In this document: in pieces, positions 8,150 to 16,062 of the stretch | Layout: each line of letters begins with the position of its first letter | Position numbering within the stretch: position 1 is the first letter of the stretch | Source of the DNA: AV40 sp035568175 | Lineage (GTDB): Bacteria; Verrucomicrobiota; Verrucomicrobiia; Chthoniobacterales; UBA10450 | Length of the DNA stretch: 64,000 nucleotides | Reading direction: 5' to 3' | Assembly: GCA_035568175.1 (NCBI GenBank) | Contig: DATMON010000006.1 | Coordinates: 23,298-87,297 of the forward strand | Position numbers and translations under genes: made by a program | Notes under the pieces: model-generated | What the model was told of the DNA's origin: nothing | Database searches by the model: none | Seen by the model: the letters and a program-made list of their open reading frames with translations, nothing else

Positions 8150-9580
8150 TCATTTCAGTCCACTCAATAACAGTTCGGCGTTGGTTTTCGTCGCGTTCAG
8201 ATTGTCGATCAACTTTTCCATCGCCTCGATCGGCGGCAACGCGGCCATCGTTTTGCGCAACAGCTGCACGCGCTCCCATTCTTCCGGGTGATAAAGCAAG
8301 TCCTCGCGCCGCGTAGCCGAAAGCAACGGATGAATCGCCGGATAAAGTCGTTTCTCCTGCAGCGCACGGTCGAGATGTATCTCCATGTTGCCGGTGCCTT
8401 TGAATTCTTCGAAAATCAGTTGGTCCATGCGGCTGCCGGTCTCCGTGAGCGCAGTCGCGAGAATAGTGAGGCTGCCGCCTTCTTCGACGTTTCGGGCCGA
8501 ACCAAAAAATTTCTTCGGCTTAGTCAACGCCTTGGCTTCGACGCCGCCCGACATGGTCCGGCCCTTGCCCGGCTGCAAACTGTTGTAGCCGCGCGAGAGG
8601 CGGGTCAGGCTGTCGAGCAAGACCACGACGTGTTTTTTCATTTCGACCAAACGCTTGGCGCGCTCGAGCACCAATTCCGCGACTTGGACGTGTCGCTGCA
8701 CGTTTTCGTCAAAGTTGGAATGGTAAATCTGGCAATCGATTTCGCGCTCGAGGTCGGTCACCTCCTCCGGCCGCTCGTCCACCAGGAGAAGAATGAGAAC
8801 AATCTCGGGATGATTTACCCGGATCGCCTTGGCGATTTCCTTGAGCAAAATCGTTTTGCCCACCCGCGGCGGCGCCACGATCAAGCCGCGTTGGCCATGG
8901 CCAAGCGGTGCCAGCAGATCGACCCCGCGGGCGCAGATCGAATTTGTCTTCGGATTTTCAAGCATGATCCGCCCCTGCGGAAACTGCGGCGTTAATTTTT
9001 CGAAATCGGTCGGCTCAGTCCATTTTTCAGCCGGTTCGTCCTCGATCGTGATGACGTCGTCGATTACGAGGCCTTTCTCGCGATCCCGAGGCAGGCGCAG
9101 TTTGCCAGAGAGCTTTTGTCCCGGTCGCAGATGATAGAGCTCCATCGCTGCCCGTGGAACGTAAACGTCCTCTGGCACCGGAAGAAAGTTCAGTTCGGGA
9201 TAGCGCAATAACCCGAACGAATCGCCAACGTGATCGACAAAACCTTCCGCCGTGACGTTCGCGCCCTGGCCAAGCGCGGCCCGCGCGATGTCGAGAATGT
9301 GATGATGGCGCGAGCGGGCCGGATGGAGATGCAAATTGAAATCGCGCGCGACCGGAAAGAGATCGTCGAGTTTTTCCAGCTCGTTGATGCTCAACTCGGT
9401 CCGAGCCGCCAACGTGACGTTGGATCCAGTTGGAGCCGCGCTGGCGGTTTCTTCTGTGGCGGCAGCCGTCCCGGCTGCGAGATTCTCATCCAGAGGCGAG
9501 AGGGTCCGAGCCGGAGTGCGAGCCGCACCGGCATTTACCTCCACAGCCTCCACCGTTTCGTCTCTTAACTTTTCGTCCAT
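8150..9580 (-). CDS. rho: Transcription termination factor Rho
   Basis: Hexameric RNA-dependent ATPase/translocase that terminates transcription. With the start at MDEKLRDETVE the protein is 476 residues. It has an acidic, Ala/Thr-rich N-terminal extension (1-60), a helical and cold-shock-like RNA-binding region (about 65-180, with FGLLRYPELNFLP), the Walker A APPRVGKT (236-243) and the Walker B LILLLVDERPEEV (about 262-274). The Q/R-loop region carries GGSLTILATALTETGSRMD. The start has a good ribosome site (AGGAAAA) and overlaps the end of coaE by 16 bp, suggesting coupling. Confidence 0.96.
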   Translation of the reverse strand: MDEKLRDETVEAVEVNAGAARTPARTLSPLDENLAAGTAAATEETASAAPTGSNVTLAARTELSINELEKLDDLFPVARDFNLHLHPARSRHHHILDIARAALGQGANVTAEGFVDHVGDSFGLLRYPELNFLPVPEDVYVPRAAMELYHLRPGQKLSGKLRLPRDREKGLVIDDVITIEDEPAEKWTEPTDFEKLTPQFPQGRIMLENPKTNSICARGVDLLAPLGHGQRGLIVAPPRVGKTILLKEIAKAIRVNHPEIVLILLLVDERPEEVTDLEREIDCQIYHSNFDENVQRHVQVAELVLERAKRLVEMKKHVVVLLDSLTRLSRGYNSLQPGKGRTMSGGVEAKALTKPKKFFGSARNVEEGGSLTILATALTETGSRMDQLIFEEFKGTGNMEIHLDRALQEKRLYPAIHPLLSATRREDLLYHPEEWERVQLLRKTMAALPPIEAMEKLIDNLNATKTNAELLLSGLK

Positions 9581-10188
9581 TTTTCCTGACGCCACAGGTC
9601 CACTAGACTGGCAGCCTGGGCTGCGAGCACAGTTCGATCGCCGTTGTTCCAGGCAACGTGATCGGCCCGTTTGATTTTTTCTTCGAGAGGCATTTGCGAT
9701 TTGATCATGGCTTCGGCCGTGGCGCGCTCGAGTTCCATTCGCCGGATGAGATTGGCGAGCTGGATATCGGGCGAACAGGCCACGACCACAACGCGGTCGC
9801 ATAAGGTTTCACCACCGGTTTCATAAAGAAGTGGAATGTCTGCGAAGAAAAATTCGGGAGATGTGCGGTGCTTATCCGCTTCAACGCTCCATTGCCGGCG
9901 AATCCGGGGATGGAGAATTTGTTCGAGCGCGCTTTTCTTAGCCGCGTCCTGGAAGATTATCGTGCGAAGTGCCTCCCGATTCAAGTCGCCATTGCGGGCG
10001 AAGATACCGAACCCGAATTTGGCGAGCAGCTCCTGTTTGACCTCCTCAAGATCGACAAGTTGGCGTGCAACCTCATCGGCATCGAAAAACTTGGCGTCGG
10101 GAAGAATTTCCTTAAGACACGCGCAGAACGTGCTCTTGCCTGTAGAAATTCCTCCTGTGATCCCGATTGCTGGCATGTCAACCATCAT
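9565..10188 (-). CDS. coaE: Dephospho-CoA kinase
   Basis: Final step of coenzyme A synthesis, phosphorylating the ribose 3'-OH of dephospho-CoA. P-loop GITGGISTGKST (about 9-20), lid and base-binding features FFADIPLLYETG and ACSPDIQLANLIRRM. The start MMVDMPAIG is chosen because AAGGAG lies 9 bp upstream (10198-10203). It is followed by rho with a 16-bp overlap. Confidence 0.94.
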   Translation of the reverse strand: MMVDMPAIGITGGISTGKSTFCACLKEILPDAKFFDADEVARQLVDLEEVKQELLAKFGFGIFARNGDLNREALRTIIFQDAAKKSALEQILHPRIRRQWSVEADKHRTSPEFFFADIPLLYETGGETLCDRVVVVACSPDIQLANLIRRMELERATAEAMIKSQMPLEEKIKRADHVAWNNGDRTVLAAQAASLVDLWRQEKWTKS

Positions 10189-10255
10189 AACTCGGCTCTC
10201 CTTGAACAGAAGAAAACAAAGCTGTTTCCCAAAATGCACCAGGCACTTTTTCAAA

Positions 10256-10278
10256 CTTGACCGTTTAAAACGGTCAAG
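10256..10278. promoter_or_regulatory. 23-bp palindrome upstream of the winged-helix gene
   Basis: CTTGACCGTTT and AAACGGTCAAG form perfect 11-bp arms around one central A. It ends 3 bp before the proposed TTG start. An almost identical palindrome lies at the 3' end of the same gene (10702-10724). It is a candidate operator or a recombination/terminator element. Confidence 0.6.
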
Positions 10279-10280
10279 TT

Positions 10281-10706
10281 TTGTTACCGGTCCACCAGAT
10301 AAAGAAACAACGAACCGTTTTGGAAGTGCTGTTCCCCCAGGTCCGGGCGAAGCTATTGCGATTGCTGTTCACGCCATCGCATAAGCAACGATATGTGCGC
10401 GAATTGACGAGAATGAGCGGCCTGAGGCTTTCCACTGTCCAAGATGAGCTTCGCAAGCTGAGCGCGCTTGAAATTGTTACGAGCAGCTCAAATCGCTATC
10501 GCCGATTCTACCGCGTGAATCGCACTCACCCGCTCTTCTCCGACCTGCTCCACATCGTAGAGATCAGCGAGCAAGCTCCTCAGGTAAATCATTCGATACT
10601 CCACCCACCACGCAACGCGCGACCACGCCGACGAAGAAAAGGTCGGGCGCTCCAGGCAGATCGCCCGATGAAATGGAATCTATTCTCGAAGCGCGGGAAA
10701 ACTTGA
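10281..10706 (+). CDS. Small winged-helix DNA-binding protein
   Basis: A 141-residue protein if started at TTG 10281. Residues about 14-90 (VLFPQVRAKLLRLLF, RYVRELTRMSGLRLSTVQDELRKL, YRVNRTHPLFSDLLHIV) form a winged helix-turn-helix of the type often fused in front of nucleotidyltransferase domains. Here it stands alone, with a basic, low-complexity C-terminus (PRNARPRRRRKGRALQ). It may be a truncated fusion, or a stand-alone regulator acting on the palindromes at its two ends. The stop codon lies within the downstream palindrome. Confidence 0.65.
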   Translation: MLPVHQIKKQRTVLEVLFPQVRAKLLRLLFTPSHKQRYVRELTRMSGLRLSTVQDELRKLSALEIVTSSSNRYRRFYRVNRTHPLFSDLLHIVEISEQAPQVNHSILHPPRNARPRRRRKGRALQADRPMKWNLFSKRGKT

Positions 10707-10724
10707 CCGTTTTAAACGGTCAAG
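10702..10724. promoter_or_regulatory. Second copy of the 23-bp palindrome, overlapping the stop codon
   Basis: Same arms as the 10256-10278 element, with a central T instead of A. It lies 63 bp downstream of the secretin stop codon on the opposite strand, so it could serve as a terminator for either gene or as an operator. Confidence 0.6.
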
Positions 10725-10787
10725 CTCGCACCGGGGTCTTATTTTTTTGCAATTTGGAGACTCCTCGTAGGAACGAGGAACGGCGAT

Positions 10788-13604
10788 TTATTTTTTATAA
10801 GCCGGGATCTCCGGCAAAACTGGCGGCTGCACCGTTTCCTGTTCCTCTTCTTCCTGGGTTTGATTGACCGGCTGCCCGGCCGGATTCACGAGCCGCGCTG
10901 TAACAAAGATGATGAGATTGCGTTTGATGTGCTGATCGACATTCGTGCGGAACAAGCGGCCAACCATCGGAATGTCGCCAAGGAACGGCGTGCGGTCTTC
11001 AACCTTCTGAACGTCTTCGCGCATCAATCCGCCGAGGACGACGGTTTGGCCGTCCCAGACACTGACACTGGTCGTCACCTTTCGAGTGCTGAAGATCGGC
11101 TGATTAATGACGTTGTCCGTCAAAGTAATTGCCTGGGTTGTTGTTCCAAGCAGCGTCGTGGGAGAAAATCCGAGCAACGCGGGATTCACCGTCTTGATCG
11201 GACTGCCGTAGTTAATGAACCCTTCAAATTCAACGACCTGCGGCACCAGATTCAAATCGATCGTAACGCCATCCGGCCCGACAACCGGTTCAACTTCCAA
11301 TGTCACGCCGGTGTTGCGCGTTTCAAAGTTCGAAGGAGTAGACGGTCCGACCACCGGCAAGGCAATCGTCGTGCTGGTGGAAGTGCTACTGCCTCTTCCC
11401 TGAATGTCCGGAACTTTCGGCTCGGTAAATTGCGTCGGGTAACGGAATTCACGCACGATCTCGATCACCGCGCGCTGGCCGCTCTTGGTCGTGATCTTTG
11501 GCGCGGACAAGAGATCGATTCCTTTCTTTTGATTCAGCGCGCGTATTACGACCTGAAATTGTGGATCGGTGAAAACGCCTGACAATCCGAAAATTCCCGG
11601 AGCGAGCGAGCTTGCGCCCATCGTCGGAAAGAGGAGAGAGTCAATCGCACTAGCGCTGATGGCCAGATTACCGCTCCGATTGCCGGCGGTGACTGGAAAT
11701 TGTCCGACCGGGACGTTGCTGCCCGGCGGCACAAACGGATAATCCGCCGGATTAACTGCCGCGCCCGTACCTGAAGTCCCGCCACTGCCGAAAAGCTTAT
11801 GGTTGCCAATGTTGAACTGGCCAAGCAGCCAATCGAATCCCAACTCTTTCAAATTGTTTTGATTGATCTCGATGAATTTAGCCTCGATCTCGACTTGTTT
11901 CGGTCCGGCCACGCTCGCCTGTTCCACGATCGCGTCGACCAGCTCAAGATTGTCGGCGGTGTTGCGGACGATTAAACGGCTGCTTTGCGGCAGAAAATGC
12001 GCGCTTGCTCCCGACGGAAACGAAACGCCCTGACTTTCGAGAAATTCTCGAGCGCCTTCACGATTAACGAGTTGATGTCCGCCAGTCGATTCGTGTGTGC
12101 CTTCGCCTGTGCCGGTTGTCACAACGCCTGCTGCAGCCGGCGTTGCCGCTCCGGTCTTGTATGCGCCCTGTTCCAACGCCGATACTCCGAGATTCACGCT
12201 CGTGCTAATGAATCCGGGCGGCACACGATATTCTTTTGTGATCAGGTCGTTGCTTTGCTCGCTGATCGGAATGATCGAAACCGCGTAGGGCTCTACTTTC
12301 ACTTTCAGTCCGGCTTGGCTGGCGATGTACCGCAACGCTTCGCCAAGCGGAATTTGGTTCAGGGTGATGGTGATACGCCCTTCACCGGGGGAGATTGCAG
12401 GCGCCGCGACCACGGCTGGCGCAACAATCGGACGCGCTGGAACTGGAGCCGCGACCGCAGGTAGAGCACCTTCCGGCGGAACAGCTCCGGCTGGTGGGGC
12501 ACCGGCGGCGGATTGCGCGGGTTCGACCGGAAGCGGCGGCGGCGCGATTTGGCCAAGCGGCGCCAGACGCAAAACGATATCGACACCTTTTTTAACCTCG
12601 GCGGCGAGATCGTTGGCTGCGGCTTGTTGCCTGAGAAAATCGATCGCTTCGCGAACACTGGCGTCACGAAACTCAACTCGCGGAATGATGATCGTGTTCA
12701 ACTTCTGCGTGATTCTCGCCGTCCCGGTAATGTCGCGCTGAAACGCTTCGGTCATCGGCTCGATGGTCTTGCCATATTTTTTGACCGGTTGTTCCCAGCC
12801 CTTCTCAACCTGCCAGAGCTGCCGCGCGCGCGTTTCGTTATAGGCCTCCCGATTGTAATTGGATTTCGTGTTGTCGATCTTCTCTTCGCCGTGGCGCGCG
12901 GCGGTGTTGTAAGGATCGATCGCCAGGACCTGTTCGTATTTCTTAAAGGCGAGATCGTAACGCCCGGAGTTGTAATAACCGTCAGCATCGGCCAGCAGTT
13001 TTTTTACTTCCTCAACTTTTTCGATGAACCTCGGACCCAGCGTCTTGTTGAAATACCCGGGCTCTTGCAAGTGCGCGAGCAGCTCCAACGCCGGCCGGCA
13101 ATTTGGATCGTAGCGGTCCTCCACCACTTCGCGCACAACCGATTCGGCTTCGGCAAATTTACCGTCGGCAATGTTTTGCTCGGCCACTTTCATGCCGCTC
13201 TCGCAAAATCCGGCCAGCGCTTCATCGTGCGCTTTGCCCGAAGTAACGGCATCCGGCAAAACATTCAGGGCGTTTCGAAATTCGTCGTGCGCCAGTGTAT
13301 AATTTCTGGCCTGCATCTCCGCTCGTGCGCGGGCCAGCGCTTCCACGCCCCGCGGCAGCGCCGCCTGACGCCGCTCAATTTCGCGCTTTGAAATCCGGTC
13401 GACGTTTTGCGCGAAGGTTGTCGAGCAAGAAAACGACAACGAAATGGCAACGAACAGCACCATGGGCGCCAAATGCGCCCGCGGCGCAAACAGTTGCCAT
13501 TTGTTGATAGGACTATGCCTGACTCCAAGTACGCCATTAATCCTTACACTTACATAGGGTATTGCCTGATAACGCGAGCCTATTTCGCCATGTCGAATCT
13601 TCAT
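10788..13604 (-). CDS. Secretin-like outer-membrane pilus protein, Amuc_1098 family
   Basis: A 938-residue ring-forming outer-membrane channel of a type IV pilus-like system. The mature export signal is probably MVLFVAISLSFSCSTTFAQ (start near 13463), so the first ~47 residues may be untranslated. TPR-like helices follow (about 80-260), then short secretin N-domains (VEFRDASVREAIDFLRQQ; ITLNQIPLGEALRYIAS) separated by an Ala/Pro-rich linker. The C-terminal secretin domain has SAPKITTKSGQRAVIEIV and VWDGQTVVLGGLMREDVQK. It is the last gene of a four-gene pilus cluster running from 17795. Confidence 0.88.
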   Translation of the reverse strand: MKIRHGEIGSRYQAIPYVSVRINGVLGVRHSPINKWQLFAPRAHLAPMVLFVAISLSFSCSTTFAQNVDRISKREIERRQAALPRGVEALARARAEMQARNYTLAHDEFRNALNVLPDAVTSGKAHDEALAGFCESGMKVAEQNIADGKFAEAESVVREVVEDRYDPNCRPALELLAHLQEPGYFNKTLGPRFIEKVEEVKKLLADADGYYNSGRYDLAFKKYEQVLAIDPYNTAARHGEEKIDNTKSNYNREAYNETRARQLWQVEKGWEQPVKKYGKTIEPMTEAFQRDITGTARITQKLNTIIIPRVEFRDASVREAIDFLRQQAAANDLAAEVKKGVDIVLRLAPLGQIAPPPLPVEPAQSAAGAPPAGAVPPEGALPAVAAPVPARPIVAPAVVAAPAISPGEGRITITLNQIPLGEALRYIASQAGLKVKVEPYAVSIIPISEQSNDLITKEYRVPPGFISTSVNLGVSALEQGAYKTGAATPAAAGVVTTGTGEGTHESTGGHQLVNREGAREFLESQGVSFPSGASAHFLPQSSRLIVRNTADNLELVDAIVEQASVAGPKQVEIEAKFIEINQNNLKELGFDWLLGQFNIGNHKLFGSGGTSGTGAAVNPADYPFVPPGSNVPVGQFPVTAGNRSGNLAISASAIDSLLFPTMGASSLAPGIFGLSGVFTDPQFQVVIRALNQKKGIDLLSAPKITTKSGQRAVIEIVREFRYPTQFTEPKVPDIQGRGSSTSTSTTIALPVVGPSTPSNFETRNTGVTLEVEPVVGPDGVTIDLNLVPQVVEFEGFINYGSPIKTVNPALLGFSPTTLLGTTTQAITLTDNVINQPIFSTRKVTTSVSVWDGQTVVLGGLMREDVQKVEDRTPFLGDIPMVGRLFRTNVDQHIKRNLIIFVTARLVNPAGQPVNQTQEEEEQETVQPPVLPEIPAYKK

Positions 13605-13616
13605 AATTTGAGGGGG

Positions 13617-14558
13617 TTACGGCTGGAACAGCCCAATTTCGATCGGCTCGTCTGCCCGCTGCGAGTTCACGATCACTGCTTTGGCCGGCCCAACGTCTGC
13701 CAGTTTATATTTGATCTGTTCCTGCGGTTTCAATGAGAATTCCTGATCTTTTCTGACTTGGAATTCCTGTCGCCCGCCCCAGGTATAAACAAAAGTCGCG
13801 ACCGATTCCGGCGACATTGCAACTTTCTCTTTGATTAGCGTGAGCTGCTGTTTCGTTTCTAATTGTTCGAGCGTTAATTCGGAAACATCGACATTCGTCC
13901 CGTATTTATTGGGCTCGTATTTTTCAAGGAATTTTACGAGCCTAAAACGCGTTCCTTTGATCAAATCGCCGACTTTCATAAATTGGGTCGGCTGTTTTAA
14001 ATCGATGGGGTTAATGGCAAAGGTGTCGCCGACCCAGGACGAGAAGACGAGCGGAAACGTTTCTTCGGTCGCCGATTTGAGTTTCAGTTTTGTGTAATAC
14101 TCAGGGTGCGAATTGGCGTCGGTCGGATTGGTGTGGCCCGACCATTCATCGAGATTATTGAAACCATCGCCGTCCGGGTCTTGATCGAGCACCTCGGCAT
14201 CGGTAATTGGCAACCCAAATTGCTCCAGCCATTCGTTTGGAACCGGCGGATGCACTTCGGTCGTTTGCAAGGTCGCAGGTTGTCCGTTCGCGCCGATGAA
14301 ATGCTTTTCCGGCACAAACAGCCCGGAGCGACCGCCGAACGTCCATTGCGGCGGTTGATGTAATTTTCCGGCGGCGGCAGCGAGCTCTTCCGCCTTCGCC
14401 AGCGGCGATACGCTTTTTAACGAGGGTGCCGGCAGCATGACGGCAAGTCCCGATCCAAAATGGGCAGCGTTACGCCAAATGAAAATCGAGGAAAGAAAAA
14501 GTACCCCCGCAGCCGCAATCAAGAACACTCCTTCATAATGAGCGCGAACCCAGTTCAT
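13617..14558 (-). CDS. Amuc_1099-family pilus-like system protein
   Basis: A 313-residue inner-membrane anchored protein. It starts MNWVRAHYEGVF, with a TM segment (LIAAAGVLFLSSIFIW) at residues ~12-28. A calcium-type acidic repeat DPDGDGFNNLDEWSG follows, as in thrombospondin type 3 or dockerin loops, then a beta-rich C-terminal domain. It sits 12 bp upstream of the secretin. The ATG overlaps the stop of the preceding RAYT gene (ATGA), so translation may now depend on the inserted gene. A longer frame to 14633 would translate a REP hairpin. Confidence 0.82.
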   Translation of the reverse strand: MNWVRAHYEGVFLIAAAGVLFLSSIFIWRNAAHFGSGLAVMLPAPSLKSVSPLAKAEELAAAAGKLHQPPQWTFGGRSGLFVPEKHFIGANGQPATLQTTEVHPPVPNEWLEQFGLPITDAEVLDQDPDGDGFNNLDEWSGHTNPTDANSHPEYYTKLKLKSATEETFPLVFSSWVGDTFAINPIDLKQPTQFMKVGDLIKGTRFRLVKFLEKYEPNKYGTNVDVSELTLEQLETKQQLTLIKEKVAMSPESVATFVYTWGGRQEFQVRKDQEFSLKPQEQIKYKLADVGPAKAVIVNSQRADEPIEIGLFQP

Positions 14559-15181
14559 GGATTGGGGAACGCACGCGCTTCGCGTGCTGTCTTCGGTGCC
14601 CCCGCCGAAGACAGTTCTTGCATCCAGAGCCACGGATAGTCTTCATTTTGATCAACGACATTCGAATCCCACGGGTTCCGACAGATATAGGAGAACTTTT
14701 CCTCCAAATCGGATTCCGAGCGGATAAGGCGATCGAACGATTCTTTCTCCCAAACTGGTCCCGGTGTGTTACGGAGCTTATTGATCCGATGCGCAGTCGA
14801 AGATTTGATGCTATGCAAAATCTCAGCTAACGGCCAGAACACACTCTCCCCGTCTGGAGCCTGCTCCTTTATCTGTGGCTCAAAAAGTAGGTGGACGTGA
14901 TCCGGCATGACACACGCCACATATAGTTCGTAGTGCGAGTGCTCGTGCCCATAGCAGATGCTTCGCAAAACAATATCTCTTTCCTCGGACGCAAGCGAAC
15001 GCCTTTGGTAAGTACAGAACGCTACCGCATACTTTGCCCACGGCCGTTCAAAATGAGGTAATCGGCGTTTTGAGTAGCGGATTTCTTCGGAGCTTTCCGG
15101 CGGGGCGCCGGAAAGGGCACGCGAGGCGCGTGCGCTCCCCGGAAACCGCGCGGACCCATCCTTTGGTTTAAATCTTCTCAT
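14555..15181 (-). CDS. REP-associated tyrosine transposase (RAYT) inside the pilus operon
   Basis: IS200-like Y1 single-strand transposase domain. It has the HUH motif in YVACVMPDHVHLLFEP and the family block FSYICRNPWDSN near the C-terminus. About 208 residues. The first ~35 residues (GSARASRALSGAPPESSEE) and the last ~20 (SSAGAPKTAREARAF) are translated REP DNA, so the gene is an apparently intact REP-bounded unit. It starts 2 bp after the Amuc_1100-like stop and ends overlapping the Amuc_1099-like start, in the operon's orientation. RAYTs cut and join REP hairpins in their hosts. The nucleophilic Tyr was not pinned down. Confidence 0.88.
   Translation of the reverse strand: MRRFKPKDGSARFPGSARASRALSGAPPESSEEIRYSKRRLPHFERPWAKYAVAFCTYQRRSLASEERDIVLRSICYGHEHSHYELYVACVMPDHVHLLFEPQIKEQAPDGESVFWPLAEILHSIKSSTAHRINKLRNTPGPVWEKESFDRLIRSESDLEEKFSYICRNPWDSNVVDQNEDYPWLWMQELSSAGAPKTAREARAFPNP
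14565..14614. repeat. REP double hairpin, 3' side of the RAYT
   Basis: Two hairpins: GGAACGCACGCGCTTCGCGT and CTGTCTTCGG...CCGAAGACAG. The same two-hairpin unit occurs in inverted orientation at 15093-15139 near the other end of the RAYT gene. That is the arrangement expected of a REP-RAYT unit. Confidence 0.8.
15093..15139. repeat. REP double hairpin, 5' side of the RAYT
   Basis: CTTTCCGGCGGGGCGCCGGA followed by GCACGCGAGGCGCGTGCG. This is the inverted partner of 14565-14614. It lies inside the N-terminal coding part of the RAYT gene. Confidence 0.8.
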
Positions 15182-15183
15182 TT

Positions 15184-16062
15184 TCAAAACGTGAAACGGA
15201 CCATCTCGATCCTCGCCGTATTTTCGACGTGTTCGTTGCCGACAATAAATTTTATCGCATTGGATGCTGTAGCGGCCGCTGCCTCAGCCGCTTTTCCAGT
15301 TGCGGCGGTTTGTTCCCGGGACGGGCCCTTCAGTTGCTCGTTGCGAACGGACAACGTGCGAACAATGAAAAATTGGCGCTCTGAGTTCGAGATCTGATTC
15401 AAAACCTTGCGCATCGCTGAGGGCGAAGCCACGAATGTAAGATCGACAGCCAACCGTTCGACCGGTCCGGGTGCGGCATTGGCCGGCCCGGGAGGTTTGC
15501 GCGCCGGAGTTGTTGCGGCCGCCTCTGGCGGCAGAGTCACACGCTTTAGCGTCGTAATCGCGTCGACTCGGGCCTCGACCAAAATTCCGACAAGCAATTC
15601 AACCTGCGCGAGCTCTTGTCCGAGCGACGCCGCCGCAGCCGCGCTGCCCGGCAGCGTGGCGGCGAACTCATCGAAGCCGAGACGAAAATTCTCGGGCAAT
15701 TTCACTCGGTTGGCCCGCGCTTTTTCGGTCGTGCTGACAATTGCCTGACGCAGACGGGATTGAAATTCATTCGGCGCAATCGGCGCCACCGGCAGGACCT
15801 GCGCTTTGAGCTCTTCTTTTAACTTGGTGAGCGTGGCGTCATAATTATCCAGCGCGGCCTGCGTTTTTCGAAAATTCTCCTCGTTCGGAAAAGGATTGAG
15901 ATGCTCAAGTCGATTACGCTCGGTCGCGGCCTCGTTGAATTGCGCGAGCGCTTCAGCAAAGCCGCTTCTGGCATCGAAGAGAAACCAAAGCGCGAGCAGC
16001 GCGGCGGCCGCCAGCGCAATCAGAAAATTTCCGAGCCAACGATTTTCGCTGTACCAATTCAC
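15184..16062 (-). CDS. Amuc_1100-family pilus-like protein
   Basis: A 292-residue protein starting at GTG 16062, which overlaps the stop of the PilM-like gene (GTGA). Short cytoplasmic N-terminus, one TM helix (NFLIALAAAALLALWFLF), a coiled-coil region (about 35-90), then a PilO-like periplasmic domain ending in the strand EHVENTARIEMVRFTF. In Akkermansia the homologue Amuc_1100 is an abundant outer-surface protein that signals through TLR2; whether this one shares that is unknown. Ala-rich linkers (about 220-235 and 270-285) separate the subdomains. Confidence 0.82.
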   Translation of the reverse strand: MNWYSENRWLGNFLIALAAAALLALWFLFDARSGFAEALAQFNEAATERNRLEHLNPFPNEENFRKTQAALDNYDATLTKLKEELKAQVLPVAPIAPNEFQSRLRQAIVSTTEKARANRVKLPENFRLGFDEFAATLPGSAAAAASLGQELAQVELLVGILVEARVDAITTLKRVTLPPEAAATTPARKPPGPANAAPGPVERLAVDLTFVASPSAMRKVLNQISNSERQFFIVRTLSVRNEQLKGPSREQTAATGKAAEAAAATASNAIKFIVGNEHVENTARIEMVRFTF

